Of a stretch of 64,000 bases of DNA, positions 43,236 through 52,328 are shown in pieces (position 1 is the first letter of the stretch; each line of letters opens with the position of its first letter). The notes beneath the pieces were generated by a model. The model was not told the origin of the DNA. It made no database searches and saw only the letters and a program-made list of their open reading frames with translations. The position numbers were made by a program, and so were the translations under genes. Source of the DNA: CAXXHQ01 sp963665265 (GTDB lineage: Bacteria > Planctomycetota > Planctomycetia > Pirellulales > Thermoguttaceae); the NCBI GenBank assembly GCA_963665265.2, contig OY762224.2, positions 3,224,001-3,288,000 on the forward strand, read 5' to 3'.

Positions 43236-44837
43236 ATGAACGCGAACATATTGAAAAAGATACTCGGCCCGACGACGATCGGCGTGGTTTTGTTATTCTT
43301 CTTCTCATACGAAGCGTTTGATTGGACGATCAATCGCATTTACGTTCCCGAGGGAAAAAGCCTTCTCCTGCGGTATAAAGGCCCGTTGGTGATGATTTAC
43401 GGAAACAAGTACGCCGAAAAGGGTTTCGCCGCGGAGGGCGAGATCGGCGTTATGTCGAAAATGCCTGGGCCGGGCCGACATTTTTATTGTCCAATTTGGT
43501 GGGAACGCACGTTGGTTGACGACGTCGTCGTTCAAACCGGCGAATTGGCGATTGTGACGAGCAAGCTCGGCGAATCGCTTCCAAGCGGGCACTTTTTAGT
43601 GGAAGGCGACTTAGGCGATACGAAATATAAAGGAATTTTACGACGCTGCTTCGGTCCTGGGCGCTATCGCATCAACCCCTACGGGTATGAAGTGAAAATC
43701 GTCAAAGCCGAACAGGCGGATATGGGGAACGGGCAATTCAAAAGCTCGGGCTGGGTGAATATTAACCCCGGTTACGTCGGCGTGATGACTTATTTGACCG
43801 ATAACCCGGCGACAAGCCGCAAAACAGGAATTCAAAACGACACGCTTCCGCCGGGACTCTATGCGGTAAATCCGCGCGAAATGCAGATCGACGTGGTTTC
43901 GATCGGATACAATGCGGAGGAAATTTCAACGGATAAGATAAAGGACTCAAAAGGCCGCACGTTACTAGATGAAAGCGGCGAAGAGCAACCGATTCCTAAT
44001 ACGGGCATCGGATTTCCTTCAAGCGACGGTTTTAAAATTCACATGGATTTTAGCGCGGTTTGGGGGATTATGCCCGAGCAAGCTCCGAACATCATTCGCA
44101 GTTTCGGAAATATCGAGGCGGTACGTCAAAAAGTGATCATTCCGCAATGTGAAAGCATTTGCCGAAACAACGGTTCAAAGCTTGGAGCAGTCGATTTACT
44201 TGTTGGCGACTCTCGGCAGCAGTTTCAAGAGAACGTTGACGTCGCCTTCCAGAAAGTCCTAAAAGAGAAAGATATTAGTTTGCTGTTCGGGTTGATCCGT
44301 CATATTTATATATCGAAAGACGTGCGCGAACCGATTCAAAAGGGATACGTCGCCGAGGAGTTGAAACTCACGCGAGCGCAAGAGACGACTACGGCTAAAA
44401 TGGAGGCGAATTTACGCGAAGCCGAACAAAAAGTGCTTTTAGAAGCGGCGAGGATCAACGAAGGAACTAAAAAACTTGTGGCCGAAACAAAGGCGTCGGG
44501 ACAAAAAGAATCGGCGACGATCGCCGCCGAAACGGAACGAAAAGTCGCCGAAATCGATAAAAAATGCGCCGAACTCGTCGCTCAGAAGACCATCGCGCTT
44601 GGTGAAGCGGAAAACGCCGCAAAGAAAATGCAACAAGAGGCGCGAGCGCAATTGTTCGAATTGGCGGTGAAAGCCTTCGGCGACCCGAGCGCCTATACTA
44701 AATGGGAGTTCGCCCAAGGATTGCCCGAAGACGTCGATTTGAAGATGATCTACGCCGGACAAGGAACCTTGTGGACTGACCTGAAAGGCTTGACGCCGGT
44801 TTTAGATTTCAAGCCGGAAAAGGCGAATAGCAAGTAG
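43236..44837 (+). CDS. SPFH/Band 7 membrane-anchored protein (second of a pair)
   Basis: This is a 533-residue protein with an anchor (TTIGVVLLFFFSYEAF, residues ~13-28). Its SPFH region is similar in order to the upstream partner: GPGRYRINPYGYEVK, INPGYVGVMTYLTDNP, GFPSSDGFKIHMDFSAVWGI. A long charged coiled coil at ~390-480 has many K/E/A (AEQKVLLEAARINEGTKKLV). The length, order of motifs and tail (FAQGLPEDVDLKMIYAGQGT) show it arose by duplication of the neighbour followed by strong divergence. They probably form a heteromeric membrane cage. After it, 44838-44971 is a non-coding spacer with a GC-rich intergenic repeat. Confidence 0.9.
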   Translation: MNANILKKILGPTTIGVVLLFFFSYEAFDWTINRIYVPEGKSLLLRYKGPLVMIYGNKYAEKGFAAEGEIGVMSKMPGPGRHFYCPIWWERTLVDDVVVQTGELAIVTSKLGESLPSGHFLVEGDLGDTKYKGILRRCFGPGRYRINPYGYEVKIVKAEQADMGNGQFKSSGWVNINPGYVGVMTYLTDNPATSRKTGIQNDTLPPGLYAVNPREMQIDVVSIGYNAEEISTDKIKDSKGRTLLDESGEEQPIPNTGIGFPSSDGFKIHMDFSAVWGIMPEQAPNIIRSFGNIEAVRQKVIIPQCESICRNNGSKLGAVDLLVGDSRQQFQENVDVAFQKVLKEKDISLLFGLIRHIYISKDVREPIQKGYVAEELKLTRAQETTTAKMEANLREAEQKVLLEAARINEGTKKLVAETKASGQKESATIAAETERKVAEIDKKCAELVAQKTIALGEAENAAKKMQQEARAQLFELAVKAFGDPSAYTKWEFAQGLPEDVDLKMIYAGQGTLWTDLKGLTPVLDFKPEKANSK

Positions 44838-44971
44838 AGGGCAGGGCGTGGGGCATAGGGAATAGGGACGCCAAGGATGAACGAAGAGGAAAGAAGCGAG
44901 CGTGGCGGGTCGATGTCCCGCCCTACGAACAGCCATCCTTTCAGGATGAATAAGAAAGTCCGTTCTCTCGC

Positions 44972-47164
44972 TTAGCTCCACAAGTCGCGGGCTGCGCGGC
45001 GGACGTCGCGGCTGTGCGTTCGGACTCGCTCTTGAGTCAAGTCGGCGTCGAAGGCATCCTCCTCGCTTGCGTCGGAGGCGATACGCTGATCGAAGCCGTC
45101 GAGAATCGCGCTGGGCAAAAACCGTGTTCGCTGCGCGAAGCTGTTGAAATCGCCGGAGCGAAAGCTGGAATAGTAGCGCAACGGGAAACAAACGTAAAGC
45201 CAATTCTTCGCGCGAGTGAGCGCCACGTAAAACAAGCGGCGTTCCTCTTCAATCTCCTCTTCTTTTCCCGTGGCCATGTCGGAAGGAATGTTTCCGTCGG
45301 AAACGTGTATCACGTAAGTAGCGTCCCATTCCAAACCTTTGGCCGAATGGATCGTGCTAAGTACAAGACAGTCGTCGTCTTTGTCGGGCTTCCCGGCGAA
45401 ATCTTGCGTCGAGTTCGGGGGATCAAGCGTCAATTCCAAAAGCATGCGGCGACGATTGCGATAGCGCGAGGCGATTAATTCGAGCTGCTCCAGGTCGCGA
45501 AGTCTCGGCGCCGGGTTGTCGTAATGCGTTTCGAGAAGCGGTTCGTAAAAGACGCGAACTCGATTAAGTTGCGAGGCTAAGTCTTCTTTGCTGGCTGAAA
45601 GCGACCGCATGAGATGCGTCAACTTTTCCCAATATTCCGCGGCGTCGGCCGGGGCTCGCCATTTGGTCCAACAGACGAAGTCCCCGCCCGACTCTCCGAG
45701 CATGTCCATAAGCTGTCGAGCTTTTTTGGGACCGACGCCGGGCAAGAGAGGCAAAACCCGCGTTCCGGCGACCATGTCGAGCGGATTATCGGCCAATCGC
45801 AGAAAGCCAAGAAGGTCTTTCACATGTGCGGTTTCGGCAAATTTTAGGCCGCCGTATTTGTGAAAAGGAATTTCACGGCGGGCCAACTCCGCTTCAAGGA
45901 GCATGCTGTGATGCGATGCGCGAAAGAGGACGGCCTGACGCGAAAGATCGACGCCCTCTTCGCGATGCTCCAGAATTTTTCGGATGACGAACTCGGCTTG
46001 GTCGCTTTCGTCTTCACAATGAACGAGTTGAGGCTTTCGTCCGCCAATCCGCGTGGCGATTAAATTTTTCTCGTAGCGTTCTTTCGCCAAACCGATGACG
46101 CGATTCGTGGCGTCGAGGATCGGCTGCACGCTGCGATAATTTTCTTCGAGTTTAATGACCTTGGCGGCGGGAAAGTCTTTCGGGAAGTCGAGAATGTTCC
46201 GAATCGTAGCGGCGCGAAAAGAGTAGATCGATTGCGCGTCGTCGCCGACGACGGTCAGACCGTCCCCTTCGGGCGTGAGCAGTTTTAGGATGTCGGCCTG
46301 AAGCACGTTCGTGTCTTGGTATTCGTCGACGAGAACGCAATCGAACATACGGCGAATGCGCGGTCCGACGGCTTCGTCAGCAAGGAGCGCTCGCCAATAC
46401 AAGAGGAGATCGTCGTAATCGAGAACGCCGTTCTTTTCTTTGCGGTCAACGTAGGCGTCGAAAAGTTTTTTCAGGTCATCGGCCCATTGTCGGCACCAAG
46501 GAAAAACGGTCGCCAACGTCTCTTCGAGTTTCATGCGGGCGTTGACGCATCGGCTGTAGATATCGACGCAGGTTCCTTTCTTCGGAAACCGTTTGTCGGT
46601 CTTCGCCAAGTTCAACTCGGTTCGCAAGACGTTCATCAGGTCTTCGGAGTCGGTTCGGTCATGGACCGAAAAATCTTCGGGCAAACCGATCGCTTTGCCG
46701 AATCGTCGCAACAATCGCACGGAGACCGCATGGAAAGTTCCGCTCCAAACGCGAGTGACGGGAACGTGGCCGGACGTCGAGGCTGACAAAGCCCCGAACG
46801 GCTCATCGTCGAACAGTAAGTTCGCCTCTTCGGAATTCTTCGCCTCCGCAGAATTGAATGACGGGGCAGGGGAGGGGGGGGCGATTTGAATTTTACGGAC
46901 CAGCGAATCGGCGCGGCGGAGCATTTCTGCGGCGGCGCGACGGGAAAACGTAAGCAAGAGAATCCGACTCGGCTCGACGCCCTGCGAAATGAGCCAAGCC
47001 ACGCGATGAACCAGAGTGGTCGTCTTTCCCGTGCCCGCTCCGGCCACGATAAGCAACGGATTTCGACCATGCGTGACCGCCTCGCATTGCCGAACGTTCA
47101 ATTTGGCCAACAGCTCGCCGATCGTCGACGTCGATTCCGTTCGTTTTTCCGCAGGATTTGTCAT
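44972..47164 (-). CDS. UvrD/PcrA-type DNA helicase
   Basis: This 730-residue SF1A helicase has the motifs in order: Walker A VAGAGTGKTTTLVHR, Walker B CVLVDEYQDTN, motif III VVGDDAQSIYSFRAA, motif IV EENYRS, motif V STIHSAKGLEWDATYVIHVS and motif VI EERRLFYVALTRAKNWLYV. It is a 3'-5' translocase for repair or conflict removal. The ATG at 47164 was preferred because the conserved part begins soon after (TIGELLAKLNVRQCEAVTHG); the frame is open to 47266. It is divergent from the ferredoxin gene, sharing a 100-base promoter region. Confidence 0.93.
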   Translation of the reverse strand: MTNPAEKRTESTSTIGELLAKLNVRQCEAVTHGRNPLLIVAGAGTGKTTTLVHRVAWLISQGVEPSRILLLTFSRRAAAEMLRRADSLVRKIQIAPPSPAPSFNSAEAKNSEEANLLFDDEPFGALSASTSGHVPVTRVWSGTFHAVSVRLLRRFGKAIGLPEDFSVHDRTDSEDLMNVLRTELNLAKTDKRFPKKGTCVDIYSRCVNARMKLEETLATVFPWCRQWADDLKKLFDAYVDRKEKNGVLDYDDLLLYWRALLADEAVGPRIRRMFDCVLVDEYQDTNVLQADILKLLTPEGDGLTVVGDDAQSIYSFRAATIRNILDFPKDFPAAKVIKLEENYRSVQPILDATNRVIGLAKERYEKNLIATRIGGRKPQLVHCEDESDQAEFVIRKILEHREEGVDLSRQAVLFRASHHSMLLEAELARREIPFHKYGGLKFAETAHVKDLLGFLRLADNPLDMVAGTRVLPLLPGVGPKKARQLMDMLGESGGDFVCWTKWRAPADAAEYWEKLTHLMRSLSASKEDLASQLNRVRVFYEPLLETHYDNPAPRLRDLEQLELIASRYRNRRRMLLELTLDPPNSTQDFAGKPDKDDDCLVLSTIHSAKGLEWDATYVIHVSDGNIPSDMATGKEEEIEEERRLFYVALTRAKNWLYVCFPLRYYSSFRSGDFNSFAQRTRFLPSAILDGFDQRIASDASEEDAFDADLTQERVRTHSRDVRRAARDLWS

Positions 47165-47265
47165 GGGATATCGCAAGTTGCCGTATTGCCTCGATAACGC
47201 AATATGGTACGATTCCAAGGAGGAAAAAGGAATAGGCGAACCATTCTTGACCGGAGGCGATCGCA

Positions 47266-47643
47266 ATGAGCGAGCACGACGAATTGCTTAAACGCCAACA
47301 AGAAAAGCTGACGCGGGTAGGCGTCCCCACGCTAAAACGGCATATTTTCCTTTGCTGCGATCAGACGAAACCCAATTGCTCGACGAAAGAGCAATCGCTC
47401 GTCGCATGGGAATATCTCAAGCGGCGACTGGACGAATTAAACCTGGTCGATCAAGGGGGCGTCTATCGAACGAAGGCAAATTGCCTGCGAGTGTGCATGG
47501 GGGGGCCGGTGGCGGTGGTCTATCCCGAGGGCGCTTGGTACGCGAAATGCGATCCGCCAGTTTTGGAACGGATCATCCAGGAACACCTGATCGGCGGAAA
47601 AATCGTCGAAGAGTTTTTGATTACGCAAAGGCCGCTGGGTTAG
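47266..47643 (+). CDS. Thioredoxin-like [2Fe-2S] ferredoxin
   Basis: This is a 125-residue protein. RHIFLCCDQTKPNCSTK opens the fold, and NCLRVCMGGPVAVVYPEGAW and YAKCDPPVLERIIQEHLIGG complete the four-cysteine pattern of thioredoxin-like 2Fe-2S ferredoxins, related to the NuoE C-terminal domain. It carries single electrons in the cytoplasm; the partner is unknown. GGAGG lies about 10 bases before the ATG. It is followed by the Tat gene after 93 bases and may share its transcript. Confidence 0.9.
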   Translation: MSEHDELLKRQQEKLTRVGVPTLKRHIFLCCDQTKPNCSTKEQSLVAWEYLKRRLDELNLVDQGGVYRTKANCLRVCMGGPVAVVYPEGAWYAKCDPPVLERIIQEHLIGGKIVEEFLITQRPLG

Positions 47644-47736
47644 CGAAAAACGCCGTAATTTGACGGCTCGGCGGGTCGTTTTTACAATGAACGTTTCGCC
47701 TCGAACGCGCTGTATTTCCAAGTTCTACGAAACGCC

Positions 47737-48069
47737 ATGGACGATTTTTTCGGTATTAGCCTGTCGGAGCTGCTCCTCGTCGGGGCGATCGCCGTGATCG
47801 TTTTCGGCAAAGATTTGCCAAGCGCTCTGCGAAAAGCGGGCAAAGCCGTCGGCTCGCTGAAGAAGCTCTTTGACAGTTTTGACCAAGAATTCCGACAAAA
47901 TATCGACGATATTGGGTTAAACGTCTCGCTTCCGAAGCTCGGTCTGAAACCAGATTATTCGTCGGGGCCGCCGACGCGGCAGAAAAATGACGCAAACCGC
48001 TATTCGCTCGGCACGGACTATTTGGAGCCGACGGCGCCGAAGTTTGAACCGCCCCCGGAACGTCCGTAA
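47737..48069 (+). CDS. tatA: Sec-independent translocase TatA/TatB-like protein
   Basis: This is a 110-residue protein. The N-terminal helix ISLSELLLVGAIAVIVFGKD is followed by the hinge and amphipathic helix LPSALRKAGKAVGSLKKLFD, the TatA/B layout with the FGxxxLP motif. The tail is proline-rich and disordered (SSGPPTRQKNDANRYSLG). It forms the pore or receptor part of the Tat system for folded proteins. No tatC is adjacent, which is common in planctomycetes. TatA and TatB cannot be separated by sequence alone here; the long tail hints at TatB. Confidence 0.88.
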   Translation: MDDFFGISLSELLLVGAIAVIVFGKDLPSALRKAGKAVGSLKKLFDSFDQEFRQNIDDIGLNVSLPKLGLKPDYSSGPPTRQKNDANRYSLGTDYLEPTAPKFEPPPERP

Positions 48070-48213
48070 AGCCTGAGGAACAAACCGTTTGAGGTGGGCT
48101 TCCCTTCAAAAAAAATCCTGGTTACAATGCTATTTTCGCGTGTAAGAAAGGTCGAGCACGCGAAAAAGCGCGACGGCCTTAAATCGTTGCGCAATTGGAA
48201 GTTACGCGAAATC

Positions 48214-48287
48214 GGGCGGCTAGCTCAGTTGGTTAGAGCGCCATGCTCACACCGTGGAAGTCGTTGGTTCGAGTCCAATGCCGCCCA
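48214..48287 (+). tRNA. tRNA-Val(CAC)
   Basis: This is a 74-base cloverleaf: acceptor GGGCGGC/GCCGCCC, D-arm GCTC/GAGC, anticodon stem CCATG/CGTGG with loop CTCACAC (anticodon CAC), T-arm GTTGG/CCAAT around TTCGAGT, discriminator A. CCA is not encoded. A terminator follows within ten bases. Genes of mobile type begin right after it, which makes it a candidate integration site, but no second copy of its 3' end was found in the window. Confidence 0.95.
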
Positions 48288-48294
48288 CTAGCAC

Positions 48295-48330
48295 AAACCC
48301 TTGTAGGATAATGACTTACAAGGGTTTTTT
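48295..48330 (+). terminator. Rho-independent terminator after tRNA-Val
   Basis: AAACCCTTGTA (48295-48305) pairs perfectly with TACAAGGGTTT (48317-48327) around 11 bases and runs into TTTTTT. It ends the tRNA-Val transcript. Between it and 48636 nothing is recognised. Confidence 0.85.
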
Positions 48331-48636
48331 CGTGCCTGGATTCTATATACTTCGACGTTTATATACTTTTTATATACTTCTAGTCGGCTGAAAAGTAGGC
48401 TGACCGATTCTGGCAACACTCCTCTTCTCAGATCAGCAACAGCGATGTTCAATCGTTTTTGGTGGGTGCAGTAAGAACGGTCGAGAAGGGGAGCAAACGC
48501 CGCTTGCCCTAGAGAGGCAAGACAGGTCATTTGTGGCTGCCACTATCCGGCATGGAAGATAAACCGTTTAATCCCCCCACCTCCGCCAGTGATTGACAAT
48601 CCGCCAGCCATCGATAGATTGAATGGACCCCTTCTG

Positions 48637-48694
48637 GTTGAGTTTTACTCAACTTTAAGCCGTTTGGTCGCTGCCCCGCCAAGCGGCTTTTTTC
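48637..48694 (+). terminator. Two tandem hairpins, second a terminator
   Basis: GTTGAG (48637-48642) pairs with CTCAAC (48648-48653). AAGCCGTTTGG (48657-48667) pairs with CCAAGCGGCTT (48679-48689) with one G-U pair and runs into a T-tract. They lie 60-115 bases before the ATG at 48752, so they separate the next gene from anything upstream. Confidence 0.65.
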
Positions 48695-48751
48695 GTTTTA
48701 CGAGGTCCGCTCTAAGTTGAAAAGCCTCCAACTACGGAGAAGCCACGACAA

Positions 48752-49423
48752 ATGACGCCCACCGAAGTCTGCTCTTTGATTCAACGCACACTGGAACGAT
48801 TACCCAGCAAGTCTGTTCCCCGCAATCGTGCATTTTCCAAATATTTTTTGTTCAAATCTGGAGACCCAGATTTGGCAATTCGTTACGAAGAGATACTGAG
48901 ACTGAGAACCTGCCACCCCGATGGCTTTTTTTGGTTGCTATTCCTAAGAAATCACCCTGATAATTTTTTCGTGATCCCAAGTGCTGCGGCAAATGAGGTT
49001 ATTTCTGGCTCGCCAAAAGCAATCCGCATTGGCAAGAAGCATAAAGGGCGTTACTACCCCACCTGCTGGAAACTTAAGCATAAAAACACACCACATGCTG
49101 AGATTTATTTTCTCCAGAACCAACTTACAAAATCCACGATCGATCTAAAACCCTTTCATAACGACGCTATTTCGTTCGAAAAAAATATCTTTAGCCACTG
49201 GGAAGCTTTGGATGAGCCTGATTCTTGGCAGCCACCGCTGACAAAATGTCCGAAATGCGGTGCTATCGTAAAGGACTTCAGACCGTTGGACAGCCAGTGT
49301 AAAAACTATAAATGTTCGCTTCGCTGGATCGAAGATCAAAATGATTGGTTTGATTTTGACGAGAAGACAAACTCGTGGAGTAAACTCTTCGTCGTTCATA
49401 GCCCCCAAACTATATCACGCTAA
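48752..49423 (+). CDS. Hypothetical protein with a C-terminal zinc ribbon
   Basis: This 223-residue protein is not recognised. The N-terminal half is aromatic-rich with LRTCHPDGFFWLLFLRNHPD. The C-terminal part has CPKCGAIVKDFRPLDSQCKN then YKC, a four-cysteine zinc ribbon at about residues 170-195. GGAGAAG precedes the ATG. It is the first gene after tRNA-Val. The DNA is more AT-rich than the chromosomal genes to the left, which fits recent acquisition. From 49424 to 49891 (468 bases) no gene is supported, although a frame is open. Confidence 0.7.
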   Translation: MTPTEVCSLIQRTLERLPSKSVPRNRAFSKYFLFKSGDPDLAIRYEEILRLRTCHPDGFFWLLFLRNHPDNFFVIPSAAANEVISGSPKAIRIGKKHKGRYYPTCWKLKHKNTPHAEIYFLQNQLTKSTIDLKPFHNDAISFEKNIFSHWEALDEPDSWQPPLTKCPKCGAIVKDFRPLDSQCKNYKCSLRWIEDQNDWFDFDEKTNSWSKLFVVHSPQTISR

Positions 49424-49891
49424 TTCGCCAATATTCTCTGGTCCAATTTCAGCTTGGTGGGGTCCGAGTTGCAGTTCATAACTACCTAAATTAGAATGAC
49501 GGATGTCCTCCAGTCGGAGGATTTCTTCTTAAAAGCGAGTAAAGGATACATTTCAGGCTCAACGAAGCCTATATGACACAATTTGAATGACTTGCGAAAG
49601 TCAGTTCTGCTCCATCGAAAACCATCAACTTGGGCCTTTGGCCCTCGACTTTTACAGGAAGCAGTGCTGGTCTGTCGCTCCCCGTCTGGGAGCGTCGACT
49701 ATGTGCTGTTCTGTACCCGTGATGGGGTTCGATGGCGGCCGTGGTTTGACGCTCCCTTTTTCTTTGATTTCTTCGACGAAATTCTGCGTCACCCCGAGCC
49801 GCTTTCGGCATCCTTCGGACCTTGTGCGAGTCTCGTTCAACGTTCGGACCTCGTCTCGTCAGACGTTCATTTACCAGAAGGGAGCGTGCAA

Positions 49892-50530
49892 ATGGCGGTG
49901 CTGTGGTATTACATAAAAAACGGTCAACAAGTCGGTCCCGTTTCTTCCGTGCAACTGAAACAGTTAGCTGTTTCGGGAGATTTGCAGCCGAACGACTTAG
50001 TGTGGAAAGAGGGAATGAGCCAGTGGGTGGCGGCTCAACGGCTTAAAGGGCTTTTTCACGCAGCGACAGCGGTAGCCCCACCGCCCACCGTCGCAATACA
50101 ACATGAAGTTCTGCGGCAGCGAACTAAAGGACTCAGGCAGTCAATTGTTCAGCAAGTCTTGAAAACACTAAAAACGACAAATGAAGGAACCGGCTTGTCC
50201 TTGAGCAACTTACCACCTTGGACAAAGAATAAATGGCTGTGGATCGGAGTCGCCTGCGTCCTTCTAATCATGATGCTGTCGAGCGGCAATTCCGCTGCAT
50301 ACAAAAGGGGGTATGACGACGGAACTCGTTTTGCTGCCGATATGCTCAGCATTCCTCGTCGCTACGGTGAATCTCCATTGAGTGTGCTCGATGCTATAAA
50401 AGATACTGCAAGTGATGAAGACTACACTGGGTTTGCTAGCACTCCATATCCCAAAGGTTCAACCGAAAACAAAGACTACCGAAGAGGCTACAAAGATGCC
50501 ATCGAGGCAGTAAAACGTCGGTTAAAGTGA
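49892..50530 (+). CDS. GYF_2-domain membrane protein
   Basis: This is a 212-residue protein. The first ~50 residues (LWYYIKNGQQVGPVSSVQLK, then LVWKEGMSQWVAAQRL) are a GYF_2 domain, which binds proline-rich peptides. A single transmembrane helix (WLWIGVACVLLIMMLSS) lies at about residues 112-128, followed by a 80-residue outside part with YKRGYDDGTRFAADM and YRRGYKDAIEAVKR. The ATG at 49892 was chosen because the domain starts there and AAGGGAG precedes it; the open frame before it (from 49583) shows no homology. GYF_2 proteins are abundant in planctomycetes. Confidence 0.85.
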   Translation: MAVLWYYIKNGQQVGPVSSVQLKQLAVSGDLQPNDLVWKEGMSQWVAAQRLKGLFHAATAVAPPPTVAIQHEVLRQRTKGLRQSIVQQVLKTLKTTNEGTGLSLSNLPPWTKNKWLWIGVACVLLIMMLSSGNSAAYKRGYDDGTRFAADMLSIPRRYGESPLSVLDAIKDTASDEDYTGFASTPYPKGSTENKDYRRGYKDAIEAVKRRLK

Positions 50531-50553
50531 TAACACCTAACAAGAGGATGATT

Positions 50554-50832
50554 ATGACCCTGGAATACCGCATGAGCCAGTATATGGATATTCAGACCCA
50601 TCGATGTAGATTCTGCGGTGGGCAATTCATGCCGACAACGGCACCCAATCTTGGCAGGAACATCGTGGGAACCATTCTTTTCATCATGTGTATCGTAAAA
50701 TTCGGTATTTTTTCTTTCTCGTTCCCTGATGGACTTATTTCACTTCCATTGCTTATGGTCGCCGTTGGTCTAATGTCTATAAAGCGTAAGGCGTGGAAGT
50801 GCCACCAGTGTGAGCGGGAGTTCATCCCGTAG
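50554..50832 (+). CDS. Small membrane protein with split zinc ribbon
   Basis: This is a 92-residue protein. CRFCGG near the N-terminus and CHQCERE near the C-terminus make a four-cysteine zinc-ribbon split by a hydrophobic region of two membrane helices (IVGTILFIMCIVKFGIFSFS and LISLPLLMVAVGLMS). The ATG at 50554 has AAGAGGA five bases before it; earlier in-frame starts at 50527 (GTG) and 50548 overlap that site or the previous gene. It lies 23 bases after the GYF_2 gene, probably in one transcript. Confidence 0.65.
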   Translation: MTLEYRMSQYMDIQTHRCRFCGGQFMPTTAPNLGRNIVGTILFIMCIVKFGIFSFSFPDGLISLPLLMVAVGLMSIKRKAWKCHQCEREFIP

Positions 50833-50841
50833 CACCAAACA

Positions 50842-51059
50842 ATGCTCATCGTTTTCTCGGCGACCAGCGTCGGCCCTGGAGAATTTGCTGATTCAGCGGG
50901 ATTACAAAAGAGAGATGTAATCTTAGCCATCAATGGAAAAAAACCGACATCAAGGATGACGCATTTTCCATGAGACATAAAGGAAGCATTGGCGGCGCCG
51001 TACATTTCAAAATTCGCCGTGGCGACAAGGAAATGGAAATTGCCGTCCCGATTGAATAG
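50842..51059 (+). pseudogene. Broken PDZ-domain gene
   Basis: One frame reads EFADSAGLQKRDVILAING (from the ATG at 50842) and the -1 frame continues DIKDDAFSMRHKGSIGGAVH then FKIRRGDKEMEIAVPIE to a TAG at 51057-51059. Together they form a PDZ domain like the one in the next gene. The break is at a run of seven A (50937-50943), so a lost A, a sequencing error or programmed slippage could each explain it. The N-terminal part of a normal PDZ protein is missing. Confidence 0.7.
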
Positions 51060-51086
51060 TTCTTTCAGCTTTTTTAGGAGTTATAC

Positions 51087-52322
51087 ATGCGTTTCTTCAT
51101 GTTTATGGCATTTGCGTTCCTCGTAATGCCTATTGGCACAACCGCTCAAGGTTCAACCTCCGAAGTCGACGTGGTTATTAAATCCGTCGACGCAAAAGGT
51201 CGTTCAATAACGGCGGAATATACGGTCAAGGACGAAAAGAAGTCCATCGATCTCGACGTGAGCCGAAAAGCGGAGATTTCTGTTAACGGCAAAGATACAA
51301 AGCTGGATGCAGTCAAGTCCGGTCAAACGGCAAAAATCGTTTACGACAAAGACCTGCAAATCGTCACCAAGCTCGATGCGACAGGAACGGGCGAAGTTTA
51401 TCGATTCACTGTTCAACTTTCCGAATTCGGCGACGGAAAAATTCAGATCGAAAAAACTGCCGAACCGCCAAAGGAAGATTTCGAGGGTGAGCTGTTTACA
51501 TTTTCTACAATGCCCCACGCTAAGGCTATTAAGGGAAAGAACGGCATGTTTCGTGTCGTTCACGATTTTAGCGATTCCAATGACCTCAAGGAATCGTTCT
51601 TTGAAAGGAGAAATATTTCAAGTGACGAGAACTCGCTTGTTTTTACGCCTGGACCGATGGAGAAGGACAATGACGTAAAAAAAGCCTCCAAGCTCGTATA
51701 TGGAAAAAAACTCGGTCTTCCTTTAATAGCCAGTTTTGACGTAGTTAAGTACGGCGGCGAACACCTAACCATTGATATTTACGACCCGCCTCGAAAATTT
51801 GGAACACTACATTTTCAGCTTTGGGCGAAAGATGCAAATCTTGAAAATCCGATCAATTTGAGCGCCATCTGGCTTGAAAACGACAAAGAAGGGAAACGCC
51901 ACGGCACGGATGTGTTCAAGGAAGAGAATATCCGATTGTCGGAACGTTTTGAAAAGAAATTTCGCTTGCCGCTGCCAAATGCAAAGATATCCGAGTTGTT
52001 TTTCCTTCAGATTAGTACGATTGACGGGGCAAAGCCGACGACGATTTCTCGCCTGGAGGTCCAAGGAAGACTGGCACCGATGTTCGGAATGCAACTGGCA
52101 GAAAAACAAGGGAAAGTATTTGTCGGAGGATTGCTGCCAAACAGTCTTGGAGGAAAAGCTGGCGTCCAACCAGGCGATGTCGTTCTGGCTATCAACGGCA
52201 AAAAACCAAAGGACACGCTCGATGCGACAAATCTATTGGGAAAGCTTCCGGTCGGTGAAGAAGCCGTTATCAAGGTTCAACGTGGCGAAAACGTCAAAGA
52301 ATTACATGTGACTGCGGAGTAG
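51087..52322 (+). CDS. Exported PDZ-domain protein
   Basis: This is a 411-residue protein. Signal peptide MRFFMFMAFAFLVMPIGTTA cuts before QGSTSE. The middle ~300 residues are beta-rich and unrecognised, starting with a segment of short strands typical of planctomycete exported proteins (VVIKSVDAKGRSITAEYTVK). The last ~75 residues form a PDZ domain (VFVGGLLPNSLGGKAGVQPG, DVVLAINGKKPKDTLDATN). PDZ domains bind C-terminal peptides. TAGGAGTTAT gives a ribosome site. The 51-bp intergene and the similar PDZ in the preceding broken gene suggest a duplication. Confidence 0.85.
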   Translation: MRFFMFMAFAFLVMPIGTTAQGSTSEVDVVIKSVDAKGRSITAEYTVKDEKKSIDLDVSRKAEISVNGKDTKLDAVKSGQTAKIVYDKDLQIVTKLDATGTGEVYRFTVQLSEFGDGKIQIEKTAEPPKEDFEGELFTFSTMPHAKAIKGKNGMFRVVHDFSDSNDLKESFFERRNISSDENSLVFTPGPMEKDNDVKKASKLVYGKKLGLPLIASFDVVKYGGEHLTIDIYDPPRKFGTLHFQLWAKDANLENPINLSAIWLENDKEGKRHGTDVFKEENIRLSERFEKKFRLPLPNAKISELFFLQISTIDGAKPTTISRLEVQGRLAPMFGMQLAEKQGKVFVGGLLPNSLGGKAGVQPGDVVLAINGKKPKDTLDATNLLGKLPVGEEAVIKVQRGENVKELHVTAE

Positions 52323-52328
52323 ATTGAT

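Noticed and set aside
48214..48287. tRNA-Val 3' end as a proven att site of the second segment
   Set aside because: No second copy of the 3' end was found between 48288 and 64000.
49583..49891. N-terminal extension of the GYF_2 protein
   Set aside because: The GYF_2 domain and a good ribosome site both place the start at 49892; the upstream part has no homology-like pattern.
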